Positions 1 through 7,580 of a DNA stretch of 17,006 nt are shown piece after piece. The DNA is taken from NCBI GenBank assembly GCA_001790315.1, contig MGCE01000141.1:1-17006 (forward strand), read 5' to 3'. The position numbers were made by a program, and so were the translations under genes. The notes under the pieces were generated by a model. The model ran no database searches and was not told the DNA's origin. It worked only from the letters and a program-made list of their open reading frames with translations. The first letter of the stretch is position 1, and every line of letters begins with the position of its first letter. The DNA is from Candidatus Rokubacteria bacterium RIFCSPLOWO2_02_FULL_72_37 (lineage in GTDB: Bacteria > Methylomirabilota > Methylomirabilia > Rokubacteriales > CSP1-6).

Positions 1-1926
1 ATGAACGTCGACTTCTGGCTGCTGAGCCTCCTCGTGCTCGGCGTGTCGTCGATGATCGCCGCCGTGAACTTCATCGTGACGATCCTCGGGATGCGCGCGC
101 CGGGCATGACGCTCATGCGCATGCCGGTGTTCGTCTGGATGACCCTCGTGGTCCAGTTCCTGGTCGTGCTCGCGTTCCCGCCCGTCACCGTGGGCCTGAT
201 CTTCCTGATGTTCGACCGCCTCTTCGGCACCCACTTCTACGACGTCGCGGCGGGCGGCGATCTCCACCTCTGGCAGCACCTCTTCTGGATCTTCGGTCAT
301 CCGGAGGTCTACATCCTGATCCTGCCGGCGTTCGGGATCGTCTCGGAGGTCCTGCCGACCTTCGCGCGCAAGCCGCTGTTCGGCGCCCCGGTCGTCATCT
401 ACTCGGGGGTGCTCATCGGGTTCTTCGGCTTCGGCGTCTGGAGCCACCACATGTTCGCCGCGGGCATGGGGCCCGTCGCGGACGCCGCCTTCTCCATCGG
501 CACGATGCTGATCGCGATCCCGACGGGCATCAAGATCTTCAACTGGGTCGCGACGCTCTGGGGCGGATCGCTTCGCACGACGACGGCGATGCACTTCGCC
601 ATCGGCCTGGTGGGTCTCTTCACGATCGGCGGGCTCTCGGGCATCATGCACGCCTCACCGCCGGTGGATCTCCAGCAGACCGACACGTACTTCGTCGTCG
701 CCCACTTCCACTACGTGCTGATCGGCGGAAGCCTCTTCGGGATCTTCGCCGGCGTCTACTACTGGTGGCCGAAGTTCACCGGCCGGTTCCTGGACGAGCG
801 GCTCGGCAAGCTGAACTTCTGGGCGCTGTTCGTCGCCTTCAACGTCACGTTCTTCCCCCAGCACTACCTGGGCGCCGTCGGCATGCCCCGCCGCATCTAT
901 ACCTATGCCGCCGGCACGGGCTGGACGTTCTGGAACCTCGTCTCGACCGTCGGCGCCTTCGGGATCGCGGTCGGCGTGCTCGTCTTCATGGTCAACGCCT
1001 GGCGCAGCCTGCGCGCGGGGGCTCCCGCGCCGGCGGACCCGTGGGACGGGCGGACACTCGAGTGGCGGACCTCCTCTCCGCCGCCGGTTCACGACTTCGA
1101 CGAGATCCCGCTCGTGTACGGCCGTGACACGTTCTGGCGCGAGAAGCACGGTCCGCGACGCGAAGCGCCGCCGGCGCCCGTCGACGACCACGTCCACCTC
1201 CCGGCGCCGAGCCACTGGCCGGTCGTGGTCGGCCTCGGCATCGCGATCCTGGCGGTGGGCGCGCTGACCCATCTGGTGGTCGTCGCGCTCGGCGCGCTCG
1301 TCGCGGTGGTCGGCGTGTTCCGCTTCGCGCTCGAACACCACAGGACCGCGGCCCACGAGCACCAGATCGGCAACCTCGGCGTGGACCATCGCAAAGTCGC
1401 GATGTGGGTGTTCCTGGGTTCGGAGTGCTTCTTCTTCGGCACCCTGATCGCGACGTACCTGGCGTACAGGGGGCGGAGCGTCGTGGGTCCGTACCCGCAC
1501 GAGATCCTGAACATCCCGGTGACCACGCTCTCGACCTTCGACCTCCTCATGTCCAGCCTGCTGATGGTGCTCGCGCTGGCGGCCATCCAGCGCGGCGACC
1601 ACCGCCAGGCCCGAGTCTGGCTCTTCGGCACGGCGGCCTTCGGGCTGATCTTCCTCGGCTTCCAGGTGTTCGAGTTCGCGACGTTCGTGCACGAGGGCCT
1701 CACGCTCCAGCAGAATCTCTTCGGCTCGACGTTCTTCGTGCTGACCGGCTTCCACGGCGGGCACGTCACGGTGGGTGTGATCTGGCTTCTCTCGCTGTGG
1801 GTGCTGTCGCTCCGCGGGAAGCTCGCCCCCGCCGACGCGATCAAGGTCGAGATCGCCGGGCTCTACTGGCACTTCGTGGACATCGTCTGGATCGCGATCT
1901 TCACGCTGCTCTACCTGATCCCGTGA
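1..1926 (+). CDS. Cytochrome c oxidase subunit I/III fusion (caa3 type), 5'-truncated
   Basis: Haem-copper oxidase that reduces O2 to water and pumps protons across the inner membrane. The part seen starts near transmembrane helix IV-V of subunit I. Visible ligands are His100 (CuB) with Glu102 and the cross-link Tyr104 in HPEVY, the CuB pair His149-His150, K-channel Lys178, and His235/His237 (haem a3 and haem a) in the HFH motif. HPEVY with its Glu marks the A1 type. Subunit I ends near residue 385. Two helices follow (about 405-440), then a five-helix subunit III domain (about 460-641) with the family SE motif at Ser474-Glu475. The ATG at position 1 is almost certainly an internal Met: helices I-III and the first haem a His are missing, so the gene starts upstream. 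Thermus and other caa3 oxidases have similar I/III fusions. It leads a tight operon with the next two genes. Confidence 0.95.
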   Translation: MNVDFWLLSLLVLGVSSMIAAVNFIVTILGMRAPGMTLMRMPVFVWMTLVVQFLVVLAFPPVTVGLIFLMFDRLFGTHFYDVAAGGDLHLWQHLFWIFGHPEVYILILPAFGIVSEVLPTFARKPLFGAPVVIYSGVLIGFFGFGVWSHHMFAAGMGPVADAAFSIGTMLIAIPTGIKIFNWVATLWGGSLRTTTAMHFAIGLVGLFTIGGLSGIMHASPPVDLQQTDTYFVVAHFHYVLIGGSLFGIFAGVYYWWPKFTGRFLDERLGKLNFWALFVAFNVTFFPQHYLGAVGMPRRIYTYAAGTGWTFWNLVSTVGAFGIAVGVLVFMVNAWRSLRAGAPAPADPWDGRTLEWRTSSPPPVHDFDEIPLVYGRDTFWREKHGPRREAPPAPVDDHVHLPAPSHWPVVVGLGIAILAVGALTHLVVVALGALVAVVGVFRFALEHHRTAAHEHQIGNLGVDHRKVAMWVFLGSECFFFGTLIATYLAYRGRSVVGPYPHEILNIPVTTLSTFDLLMSSLLMVLALAAIQRGDHRQARVWLFGTAAFGLIFLGFQVFEFATFVHEGLTLQQNLFGSTFFVLTGFHGGHVTVGVIWLLSLWVLSLRGKLAPADAIKVEIAGLYWHFVDIVWIAIFTLLYLIP

Positions 1927-1942
1927 GGAATCCGGACAGGCG

Positions 1943-2251
1943 ATGAACGCCCCCCACGCGCACGGTGAGCACGCGACGATCGGCACGTATGTCAAGGTCG
2001 CCGTCATCCTCACGGTCGTCACCGCGCTCGAGTTCTCGGTCATCTACATCCGCGCGCTGACGCCCATCCTCGTCCCGCTCCTGCTCGTCCTCTCGGCGGG
2101 CAAGTTCGCGCTGGTCATCCTCTTCTTCATGCACCTCCGTTACGACACCCGCGTGCTCTCGGCGTTGTTCGTCGGCCCGCTCCTGCTGGCCACGGGTATC
2201 GTCGTCGCGCTGATGACGCTGGGCGGGGCGTTCCTGATCTTCGGACAATGA
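1943..2251 (+). CDS. Cytochrome c oxidase subunit IV family protein (COX4_pro/CtaF-like)
   Basis: A 102-residue membrane protein, the usual length for prokaryotic oxidase subunit IV. After a short His-rich N-terminus (HAHGEH) come three hydrophobic segments, about residues 18-40, 46-65 and 75-100. The segment around KFALVILFFMHLRYD is typical of the family, which stabilises subunit I and the CuB site without carrying redox centres. It starts 16 bases after the oxidase stop; a GAGG at 1925-1928 is rather far away for a ribosome binding site. Its TGA stop overlaps the ATG of the next gene (ATGA at 2248-2251), indicating translational coupling. Family placement rests on length, helix pattern and position between the oxidase and ctaG. 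Confidence 0.85.
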   Translation: MNAPHAHGEHATIGTYVKVAVILTVVTALEFSVIYIRALTPILVPLLLVLSAGKFALVILFFMHLRYDTRVLSALFVGPLLLATGIVVALMTLGGAFLIFGQ

Positions 2252-3048
2252 GCGGCTTCTCCTGGACCGGGGGCGAGATCCACGCCGACGTCCTCGTCGG
2301 CGTGGGGGGCCTCGCGCTGGCGTACGTCCTCGCATGGGCGCGCGGGCCGCGCGGCCGCGTGGCCGAGCCGGCGTCCTTCTTCGGTGCCCTGACGGTGCTG
2401 CTGCTCGCGCTGAACGGCCCGCTCCACGACCTGAGCGACTCGTATCTCTTCAGCGCGCACATGATCCAGCACCTGCTCCTGACGCTGGTCGTCGCGCCCC
2501 TGCTCCTCGCCGGGACGCCCGCCCGGATGCTCGACACGCTGCTGGCGCGGCTCGGCCGGGCCGGGCTCGCGACGGCACGGTGGGTGACCCGGCCGGTGCC
2601 GGCGCTCGCCCTCTACACGGTCGCCCTGGTCGCCTGGCATCTGCCCGGCCCCTACAACGCGGCGCTCGAGGCGCACGCGTGGCACGTCGTGGAGCACCTG
2701 ACGCTGATCGCCACGGCGGTCCTCGCGTGGTGGCCCGTCCTTTCGCCCTCGACGCTCGCGCCGCGGCTGCACCCGGGCGCCCAGATCCTCTACCTGTTCG
2801 CCTTCGGGATCCCCATGACCGCGGTCGCCGCGATGATCACCGGGGCCGAGGACGTGCTGTACCCCTTGTACGCGGCGGCCCCCCGTGTCTTCGCGCTCTC
2901 GCCGCTCGACGACCAGCGCCTGGGCGGGCTCATCATGTGGGTTCCCGCGGGCTTGATCCCGCTGGTGGCGTTCTCGGTCGTCTTCTTCCGCTGGGCCGCC
3001 GCCGAGGCCGACGAGGAAGCGTCGCCGGCCGGGCGACCCCTGCTATGA
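2248..3048 (+). CDS. ctaG: Cytochrome c oxidase caa3 assembly factor CtaG
   Basis: A 266-residue polytopic inner-membrane protein of the Caa3_CtaG family, needed for assembly of caa3-type oxidases. About seven hydrophobic segments can be seen. The family's conserved histidines are present in HMIQHLLL (about residues 71-78), in AWHLPGPYN (about 130-138) and in HVVEHLTL (about 145-152), and may handle the metal. This is the Bacillus-type CtaG, unrelated to the Cox11-type protein that shares the name. It overlaps the subunit IV gene by four bases (ATGA) and closes the oxidase operon. Its TGA stop (3046-3048) lies inside the predicted -10 element of the following ugd gene. The last ten residues are charged and probably cytoplasmic. 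Confidence 0.9.
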   Translation: MSGFSWTGGEIHADVLVGVGGLALAYVLAWARGPRGRVAEPASFFGALTVLLLALNGPLHDLSDSYLFSAHMIQHLLLTLVVAPLLLAGTPARMLDTLLARLGRAGLATARWVTRPVPALALYTVALVAWHLPGPYNAALEAHAWHVVEHLTLIATAVLAWWPVLSPSTLAPRLHPGAQILYLFAFGIPMTAVAAMITGAEDVLYPLYAAAPRVFALSPLDDQRLGGLIMWVPAGLIPLVAFSVVFFRWAAAEADEEASPAGRPLL

Positions 3049-3049
3049 T
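3041..3049 (+). promoter_or_regulatory. Extended -10 promoter element for ugd
   Basis: TGCTATGAT fits an extended -10 (TGn followed by TATGAT, 5 of 6 to TATAAT). No good -35 is seen about 17 bases upstream. Only nine bases separate the hexamer from the ugd ATG at 3059, so transcription should start at or within a few bases of the start codon. The hexamer contains the ctaG stop codon TGA. Assignment is by pattern only. Confidence 0.6.
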
Positions 3050-3058
3050 GGCTCATTC

Positions 3059-4369
3059 ATGAACATCTGCGTCGTCGGGACCGGCTACGTCGGGCTCGTC
3101 ACGGGTGCCGTCTTCGCGGACCTCGGCAACGAGGTCATCTGCGTGGACAACGTGGAGGACAAGATCGAGGCCCTCCGCGCGGGGCGGATGCCCATCTACG
3201 AGCCCGGGCTCGAGGAGATGGTCGCCCGCAACGTGGCCGACGGCCGCCTGAGCTTCACCACCGACGTGGACGCCGCGGCGCGGCGCTCGGTCATCGTGTT
3301 CATCACGGTCGGCACGCCACCCAAGGCCGGGGGACAGGCCGATCTCTCCTCGGTGGAGGCGGTCGCGCGGCGGATCGGCGGCGCGATGGAACGCTACACG
3401 GTGGTGGTCAACAAGTCCACGGTGCCCGTCGGCACCGGCGACTTCGTGCGCGAGGTGATCGAGCGGCACCAGCGGACCCGGGTGCCCTTCGACGTCGTCT
3501 CCAACCCCGAGTTCCTCCGGGAGGGCTCGGCGATCGAGGACACGCTGCGCCCCGACCGCATCGTGATCGGGGCGCCGAACCAGCAGGTCGCGATGACGCT
3601 GCTCGAGCTGTACGCGCCGCTGGAGCGTCCGATGATCATCACCGACGTGCCCTCGGCGGAGATGATCAAGTACGCGTCCAACGCGTTCCTCGCGACGAAG
3701 ATCTCGTTCATCAACTCGATCGCCAACATCTGCGAGCTCGCGGGCGCCGACGTGACGCAAGTGATGAAGGGCATGGGGCTCGACGCCCGGATCGGCCCGG
3801 CGTTCCTCCAGGCCGGCCTCGGGTACGGCGGGAGCTGCTTCCCGAAGGACGCCGAGTCGCTCGTCCACACGGCCGCCGCCCTGGGACACGACTTCGCCCT
3901 CTTGCGGGCAGTCGTCGAGATCAATGCCGATCGCGCGCCCCACTTCGTGAGCGCGATCGAGAAGACCCTGTCGCCTCTCGACGACAAGTGCATCGCCGTC
4001 CTCGGACTCGCGTTCAAGCCGAACACCGACGACATGCGCGAGGCGAAATCGATCGAGGTCGTCCGGCGCCTGCTGGATCTCGGCGCCACGGTGCGCGCCT
4101 ACGACCCCGTGGCGACGGCGAACGCGCGGGCCGTGCTCCCGGCGGCGGTCGTCTACTGTGATTCGCCGTACGACGCGGCCGCGGAGGCCGACGCCGTCGC
4201 CCTCGTCACCGAGTGGAACGAGTTCAAGTTCCTCGACCTCGAGAGGCTCCGGGCCGCGATGCGGCGGCCGATCGTCTTCGACGGACGGAACCTCTGGCAG
4301 CCGGAGCGGATGCGCCGCCTCGGCTTCGAGTATCACTCGATCGGCCGCAAACCCGTTCTCCCCACCTGA
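3059..4369 (+). CDS. ugd: UDP-glucose 6-dehydrogenase
   Basis: A cytoplasmic enzyme of 436 residues, normal for the family, that oxidises UDP-glucose to UDP-glucuronate with two NAD+. The N-terminal Rossmann domain opens with GTGYVG (residues 7-12). The central domain holds NPEFLREGSA (149-158) and the substrate-binding stretch EMIKYASNAFLATKISF (201-217). The catalytic Cys260 lies in GYGGSCFPKD (255-264). The C-terminal UDP-binding domain starts near LGLAFKPNTDDMREA. All key residues are intact. The ATG is the family-typical start, placing the glycine motif right at the N-terminus. No Shine-Dalgarno sequence precedes it, but an extended -10 ends nine bases upstream, so the message may be leaderless. 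It is the first gene of the sugar-nucleotide operon, and its product is the substrate of the decarboxylase encoded next. Confidence 0.96.
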   Translation: MNICVVGTGYVGLVTGAVFADLGNEVICVDNVEDKIEALRAGRMPIYEPGLEEMVARNVADGRLSFTTDVDAAARRSVIVFITVGTPPKAGGQADLSSVEAVARRIGGAMERYTVVVNKSTVPVGTGDFVREVIERHQRTRVPFDVVSNPEFLREGSAIEDTLRPDRIVIGAPNQQVAMTLLELYAPLERPMIITDVPSAEMIKYASNAFLATKISFINSIANICELAGADVTQVMKGMGLDARIGPAFLQAGLGYGGSCFPKDAESLVHTAAALGHDFALLRAVVEINADRAPHFVSAIEKTLSPLDDKCIAVLGLAFKPNTDDMREAKSIEVVRRLLDLGATVRAYDPVATANARAVLPAAVVYCDSPYDAAAEADAVALVTEWNEFKFLDLERLRAAMRRPIVFDGRNLWQPERMRRLGFEYHSIGRKPVLPT

Positions 4370-4379
4370 GGCGCCTCCG

Positions 4380-5315
4380 ATGCGGGTTCTCGTGACCGGC
4401 GGCGCGGGCTTCATCGGCTCCCACCTCTGCGAGTTCCTCCTCGGCCGGGGCGCGGACGTCATCTGCATGGATAACTTCGTCACGGGCTCCGTGGACAACC
4501 TCGCCACGATCGCCGATCATCCGGGCTTCCGCCTCGTCCGGCACGACGTCACCGAGTACATCGGCGTGAAGGGCCCGCTCGACTGGGTCCTGCACTTCGC
4601 GAGCCCGGCGTCGCCCCGCGACTACATGGAGCTGCCGATCCAGACGCTGAAGGTCGGTGCGCTCGGGACCCACAACGCGCTCGGCCTCGCCAAGGCCAAG
4701 ACCGCGCGGTTCCTCCTGGCGTCCACCTCCGAGGTGTACGGCGACCCGCTCGTGCACCCGCAGCGCGAGGACTACTGGGGCAACGTGAATCCGGTCGGGC
4801 CGCGCGGCGTCTACGACGAGGCCAAGCGCTTCGCCGAGGCGATGACGATGGCGTATCATCGCTACCACCGCGTCGACACGCGCATCGTCCGCATCTTCAA
4901 CAGCTTCGGCCCACGGATGCGACTCGACGACGGACGCGCGATTCCGGCGTTCATGACCCAGGCCATCGAGGGCGCGCCGCTGACCGTGTTCGGCGACGGG
5001 TCACAGACACGCTCGCTCCAGTACATCTCCGACCTGATCGACGGCGTCTGGCGGCTCATGCTGTCGAGCGTCAGCGAGCCGATCAACGTGGGGAATCCCC
5101 AGGAGATGACGGTGCTCGAGCTCGCCAAGCGGATCATCCGGCTCGCCGGCTCGCGCAGCGAGATCGTGTTCCATCCGCTGCCCGAGGACGATCCGAAGGT
5201 CCGCCAGCCGGACATCGGCCGCGCACGCGCGCTGCTCGGGTGGGAGCCTCGCGTCGACGTCGACGAGGGGCTGCGCCTCACGCTCGACTGGTTCCGGGAA
5301 AGGCTCGGCGCGTGA
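4380..5315 (+). CDS. UDP-glucuronate decarboxylase (UDP-xylose synthase, UXS type)
   Basis: A 311-residue extended short-chain dehydrogenase that converts UDP-glucuronate to UDP-xylose with bound NAD+. GGAGFIGSH lies at residues 7-15. The block TSEVYGDPLVHPQ followed by YWGNVNPVGPRGVYDEAKR (116-150) is the diagnostic UXS signature and separates it from dTDP-glucose 4,6-dehydratase and GalE. The catalytic pair is Tyr145 and Lys149, with Thr116 and Glu118. SLQYISDLI further on is also family-like. I chose ATG 4380 because it puts the nucleotide-binding motif at the N-terminus and follows a weak GAGG; the open frame extends further upstream into ugd but that part is a shadow. It lies ten bases after ugd, the enzyme that makes its substrate. 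The stop overlaps the next start (GTGA at 5312-5315). Confidence 0.93.
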   Translation: MRVLVTGGAGFIGSHLCEFLLGRGADVICMDNFVTGSVDNLATIADHPGFRLVRHDVTEYIGVKGPLDWVLHFASPASPRDYMELPIQTLKVGALGTHNALGLAKAKTARFLLASTSEVYGDPLVHPQREDYWGNVNPVGPRGVYDEAKRFAEAMTMAYHRYHRVDTRIVRIFNSFGPRMRLDDGRAIPAFMTQAIEGAPLTVFGDGSQTRSLQYISDLIDGVWRLMLSSVSEPINVGNPQEMTVLELAKRIIRLAGSRSEIVFHPLPEDDPKVRQPDIGRARALLGWEPRVDVDEGLRLTLDWFRERLGA

Positions 5316-6241
5316 GGCTCGTGGTCACGGGTGGCGCAGGATTCGTCGGGTCCCACGCGGTGGACCGTCTGGTCGGCGACGGGCACGAGGTGCACGTCCT
5401 CGACAACCTCAGCACCGGGAAGCGCGAGCACGTCAACGCCGCCGCGCACCTGCACGTGTGCGACCTGCGGAGCCCGCGGCTCGCCGAGGTGCTCGCCGCC
5501 GCCCGGCCCGAGGCCATCGTGCACGCCGCCGCCCAGGCATCGGTCGCGCGCTCGGTCGCCGACCCGGTTCACGATGCGAGCGTCAACGTGCTCGGCACGA
5601 TCGGGCTCCTGGAGGCGTGTCGGGTGGTCGGCGTCACCCGTGTCGTCTACGTCTCGACCGGCGGCGCGGCGTACGGCGACACGCACGTGCTGCCGACGCC
5701 GGAAGACCATCCGCTCCGGCCGGCATCGCCGTATGGCGTGTCGAAGCTCGCCGCCGAGCGCTGGCTCGACTGCTGGGCCGACCTGATCGGCGGCACCGCG
5801 CTCACGCTGCGGCTCGCGAACGTGTACGGCCCGCGGCAGGATCCCGCGGGTGAGGCCGGCGTGGTCGCGATCTTCGCGTGGCGATTGCTCACGGGCTCGC
5901 CGTGCGTCGTGAACGGCGATGGTGAGCAGACCCGTGACTACGTCTATGTCGGCGACGTCGCGGAGGCGCTGGCGCACGCGGTGGCCGCGCCCGCCGTGGT
6001 CGGCGCGATCAACATCGCCACGGGCGTCGCGACCTCGGTGAACGCCCTCTACGAGAAGCTGGCGGCGTGCGCGGGCGTCGCGCGGCCGCCGCAGCACGGC
6101 CCGCCGCGGCCCGGCGAGCAGCGCCGGAGTCTCCTGGATCCGGCGCGCGCCAAGGCCCGGCTCCAGTGGACCGCCACGACGCCGCTCGACGAAGGACTGG
6201 CGCACACGCTCGAGTGGTTCAGGAAGGAGGTGGGACGATGA
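5312..6241 (+). CDS. NAD-dependent nucleotide-sugar epimerase, GalE-like
   Basis: A 309-residue extended short-chain dehydrogenase, probably a UDP-sugar 4-epimerase. GGAGFVGSH (residues 7-15) binds NAD; Tyr141 and Lys145 in SPYGVSKLAAE are catalytic; STGGAAYG (115-122) replaces the SSA..YG of E. coli GalE, as in many GalE-like proteins of thermophiles and actinobacteria. NVYGPRQDP and DGEQTRDYVYVGDV are also family motifs. The start is GTG 5312, overlapping the preceding stop by four bases and giving the usual short N-terminus. The substrate cannot be read from sequence. UDP-glucose/galactose is the default guess, but next to Ugd and UXS, UDP-glucuronate/galacturonate or UDP-xylose/arabinose are equally reasonable. 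The 3' end carries the strong ribosome binding site of the next gene. Confidence 0.85.
   Translation: MRLVVTGGAGFVGSHAVDRLVGDGHEVHVLDNLSTGKREHVNAAAHLHVCDLRSPRLAEVLAAARPEAIVHAAAQASVARSVADPVHDASVNVLGTIGLLEACRVVGVTRVVYVSTGGAAYGDTHVLPTPEDHPLRPASPYGVSKLAAERWLDCWADLIGGTALTLRLANVYGPRQDPAGEAGVVAIFAWRLLTGSPCVVNGDGEQTRDYVYVGDVAEALAHAVAAPAVVGAINIATGVATSVNALYEKLAACAGVARPPQHGPPRPGEQRRSLLDPARAKARLQWTATTPLDEGLAHTLEWFRKEVGR
6224..6231 (+). promoter_or_regulatory. Strong Shine-Dalgarno site for the Trm112-like gene
   Basis: AAGGAGGT is fully complementary to the usual 16S rRNA 3' end and lies six bases before ATG 6238. It is inside the last codons of the epimerase gene. It is the best ribosome binding site in the window, fixes the start of the small gene, and contrasts with the many starts here that lack one. 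Confidence 0.75.
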
Positions 6242-6408
6242 TCGACGACGAGCTCAAGGCGATCCTGGTCTGCCCGGCGTGCAAGGGTGACCTCCTGTTC
6301 GAGGAGACGCGCATCATCTGCCAGCCGTGCCGCAAGGCGTATCCGATCCGCGAAGGCATTCCGGTGATGCTGATCAACGAAGCCGAGCCCTGGGCACCCG
6401 GCAGATAG
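6238..6408 (+). CDS. Trm112/YcaR-family small zinc-binding protein
   Basis: A 56-residue protein of the Trm112 family (PF03966 type). Two Cys pairs, Cys12/Cys15 in CPACKG and Cys28/Cys31 in CQPC, form the likely zinc site, followed by AYPIREGIPVML, the usual family ending. The 6224-6231 ribosome binding site and the ATGA overlap with the epimerase support ATG 6238. In eukaryotes and archaea Trm112 activates methyltransferases; in bacteria its role is unclear. E. coli ycaR lies between lpxK and kdsB, so a place beside a sugar nucleotidyltransferase gene is recurrent. The TAG stop shares its G with the GTG start of the next gene. I infer a helper role for an envelope-sugar enzyme, without direct evidence. 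Confidence 0.88.
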   Translation: MIDDELKAILVCPACKGDLLFEETRIICQPCRKAYPIREGIPVMLINEAEPWAPGR

Positions 6409-7499
6409 TGGCGGCGGAGCGTCCCGTCCAGGCGGTGATCCTGGCAGGCGGTCAGGGCACCCGTCTGCGCCCCCTCACGCACGACCGCGCCAAGCCGGTC
6501 GTGCCCTTCCTGAATCGCCCGTTCCTGGCGCACCAGCTCGCGCTCCTCAGGCAGCACGGCATCGCGGACGTCATCCTCGCGTGCTCGTATCGGGTCGACG
6601 ACGTCCGCCGGGCGCTCGGCGACGCCGGGCACCTCGGCGTCTCGCTGCGCTACGTCGTGGAGACGGAGCCTCTCGGCACGGGTGGCGGCGTCCGCAACGC
6701 GGCGGATCTGACCGCCGGGACGATCTTCGTCCTGAACGGGGACATCCTCACCGACGCGGATCTCGGCGCGATGGTCCGCTTCCACGAGGCGCGGGCCTCA
6801 CGGGCGACGATCTTTCTCACCAGCGTCGGCGACCCGCGTCAGTACGGGCTCGTCGAGACGGACGCAGACGGGCGGGTCCGCCGCTTCCGCGAGAAGCCGT
6901 CGGGCGACGACCCGGTCACCTCGAACACGGTGAACGCCGGGGCCTACCTCCTGGACGCCGCGCTCCTCGAGCGCATCCCCGCCGGCCGCGTGGTGTCCAT
7001 CGAGCGCGAGTTCTTCCCCGCGCTCATCGCCGACGGCATCCCCTGCTATGGATGGCACGCGACCGCGTACTGGCGTGACATCGGGAACCCCGCGGCGTAC
7101 CGCGAGGCACAGCTCGACCTCCTGGAGGGCCGCGCGCGCATGCTGCTGCCCCCGCCGGGAGTGCCACGCGACGGCTGCTGGCTCGGCGACGGCGTCACGA
7201 CGATCGCCGACGCACGCCTCGTGCCGCCGACGGTGCTCGGCGAGCGCGTGCGGGTCGCCGCGGGCGCCCGCGTGGGCCCCGGCGCCGTGGTCGGTCGGGA
7301 GTCGCGGATCGGCCCCGGCGCGATCGTCGAGGGCGCCATACTCTGGGAGCGGGTCGATGTTGGCGACGGGGCCCTGCTCCAGGGCTGCATCCTCGGTGCC
7401 GACGTCAGAGTCGGCGCCCGGGCCCGTGTGGGGCCCGACGTCGTCCTCGAGTCCGGCGCCGTCATCCCGGAGCGCACGACGTGTGGCCGTGCGAGCTGA
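6408..7499 (+). CDS. Sugar-1-phosphate nucleotidyltransferase with hexapeptide-repeat domain (GMPP-like)
   Basis: A 363-residue enzyme that activates a sugar-1-phosphate with an NTP. The N-terminal nucleotidyltransferase domain (about 7-235) shows GGQGTRLRPLT (14-24), Lys29 in the AKPVVP motif, GTGGGVRNA (90-98) and metal-binding Asp112 in NGDIL. YWRDIGNPAAY ends the domain. From about 265 to 350 come left-handed beta-helix repeats such as VGPGAVVGRESRIGPGAIVEGAIL. This layout matches mannose-1-phosphate guanylyltransferases of the GMPP type, but glucose-1-phosphate uridylyl- or thymidylyltransferase cannot be excluded. A uridylyltransferase would feed Ugd directly. GTG 6408 overlaps the previous stop by one base (TAGTG); an ATG at 6327 would run deep into the Trm112-like gene. 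It ends the sugar-nucleotide operon. Confidence 0.88.
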   Translation: MAAERPVQAVILAGGQGTRLRPLTHDRAKPVVPFLNRPFLAHQLALLRQHGIADVILACSYRVDDVRRALGDAGHLGVSLRYVVETEPLGTGGGVRNAADLTAGTIFVLNGDILTDADLGAMVRFHEARASRATIFLTSVGDPRQYGLVETDADGRVRRFREKPSGDDPVTSNTVNAGAYLLDAALLERIPAGRVVSIEREFFPALIADGIPCYGWHATAYWRDIGNPAAYREAQLDLLEGRARMLLPPPGVPRDGCWLGDGVTTIADARLVPPTVLGERVRVAAGARVGPGAVVGRESRIGPGAIVEGAILWERVDVGDGALLQGCILGADVRVGARARVGPDVVLESGAVIPERTTCGRAS

Positions 7500-7554
7500 G
7501 GCCGGCCGCCGGCCGAGGCGAGCGATCAGAGTGGATGCCCGTGCGAGCTGAGGC
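7487..7554 (+). repeat. 16-bp direct repeat spanning the operon end
   Basis: CCGTGCGAGCTGAGGC occurs at 7487-7502 and again at 7539-7554. The first copy contains the last codons and TGA stop of the nucleotidyltransferase gene; the second is non-coding, 36 bases on. Flanking sequence does not match, so this looks like a small local duplication rather than a long tandem copy. Confidence 0.7.
7500..7514 (+). terminator. GC-rich palindrome after the sugar-nucleotide operon (possible terminator)
   Basis: GGCCGGC (7500-7506) and GCCGGCC (7508-7514) are perfect inverted repeats separated by one base; in RNA the real loop would be 3-5 bases. It lies one base beyond the operon's last stop. No T-run follows, so it is not a classic intrinsic terminator. 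It could stall polymerase, protect the 3' end, or be chance in GC-rich DNA. Confidence 0.3.
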
Positions 7555-7565
7555 GCGTGACGGCG

Positions 7566-7574
7566 TGATAGACT
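7566..7574 (+). promoter_or_regulatory. Probable extended -10 element for lepA
   Basis: TGATAGACT reads as TGn plus TAGACT, which keeps the key T, A, A and T of TATAAT. It ends 6 bases before ATG 7581 and 9 bases before the adjacent ATG 7584, the same spacing as at ugd, hrcA and grpE. No -35 is evident. The hexamer is a weaker match than the other three. Confidence 0.4.
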
Positions 7575-7580
7575 GAACCG

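Noticed and set aside
655..2043. Long minus-strand reading frame under the oxidase gene
   Set aside because: Low-complexity Glu/Arg/Asp composition mirrors the membrane protein on the other strand; no domain is recognisable.
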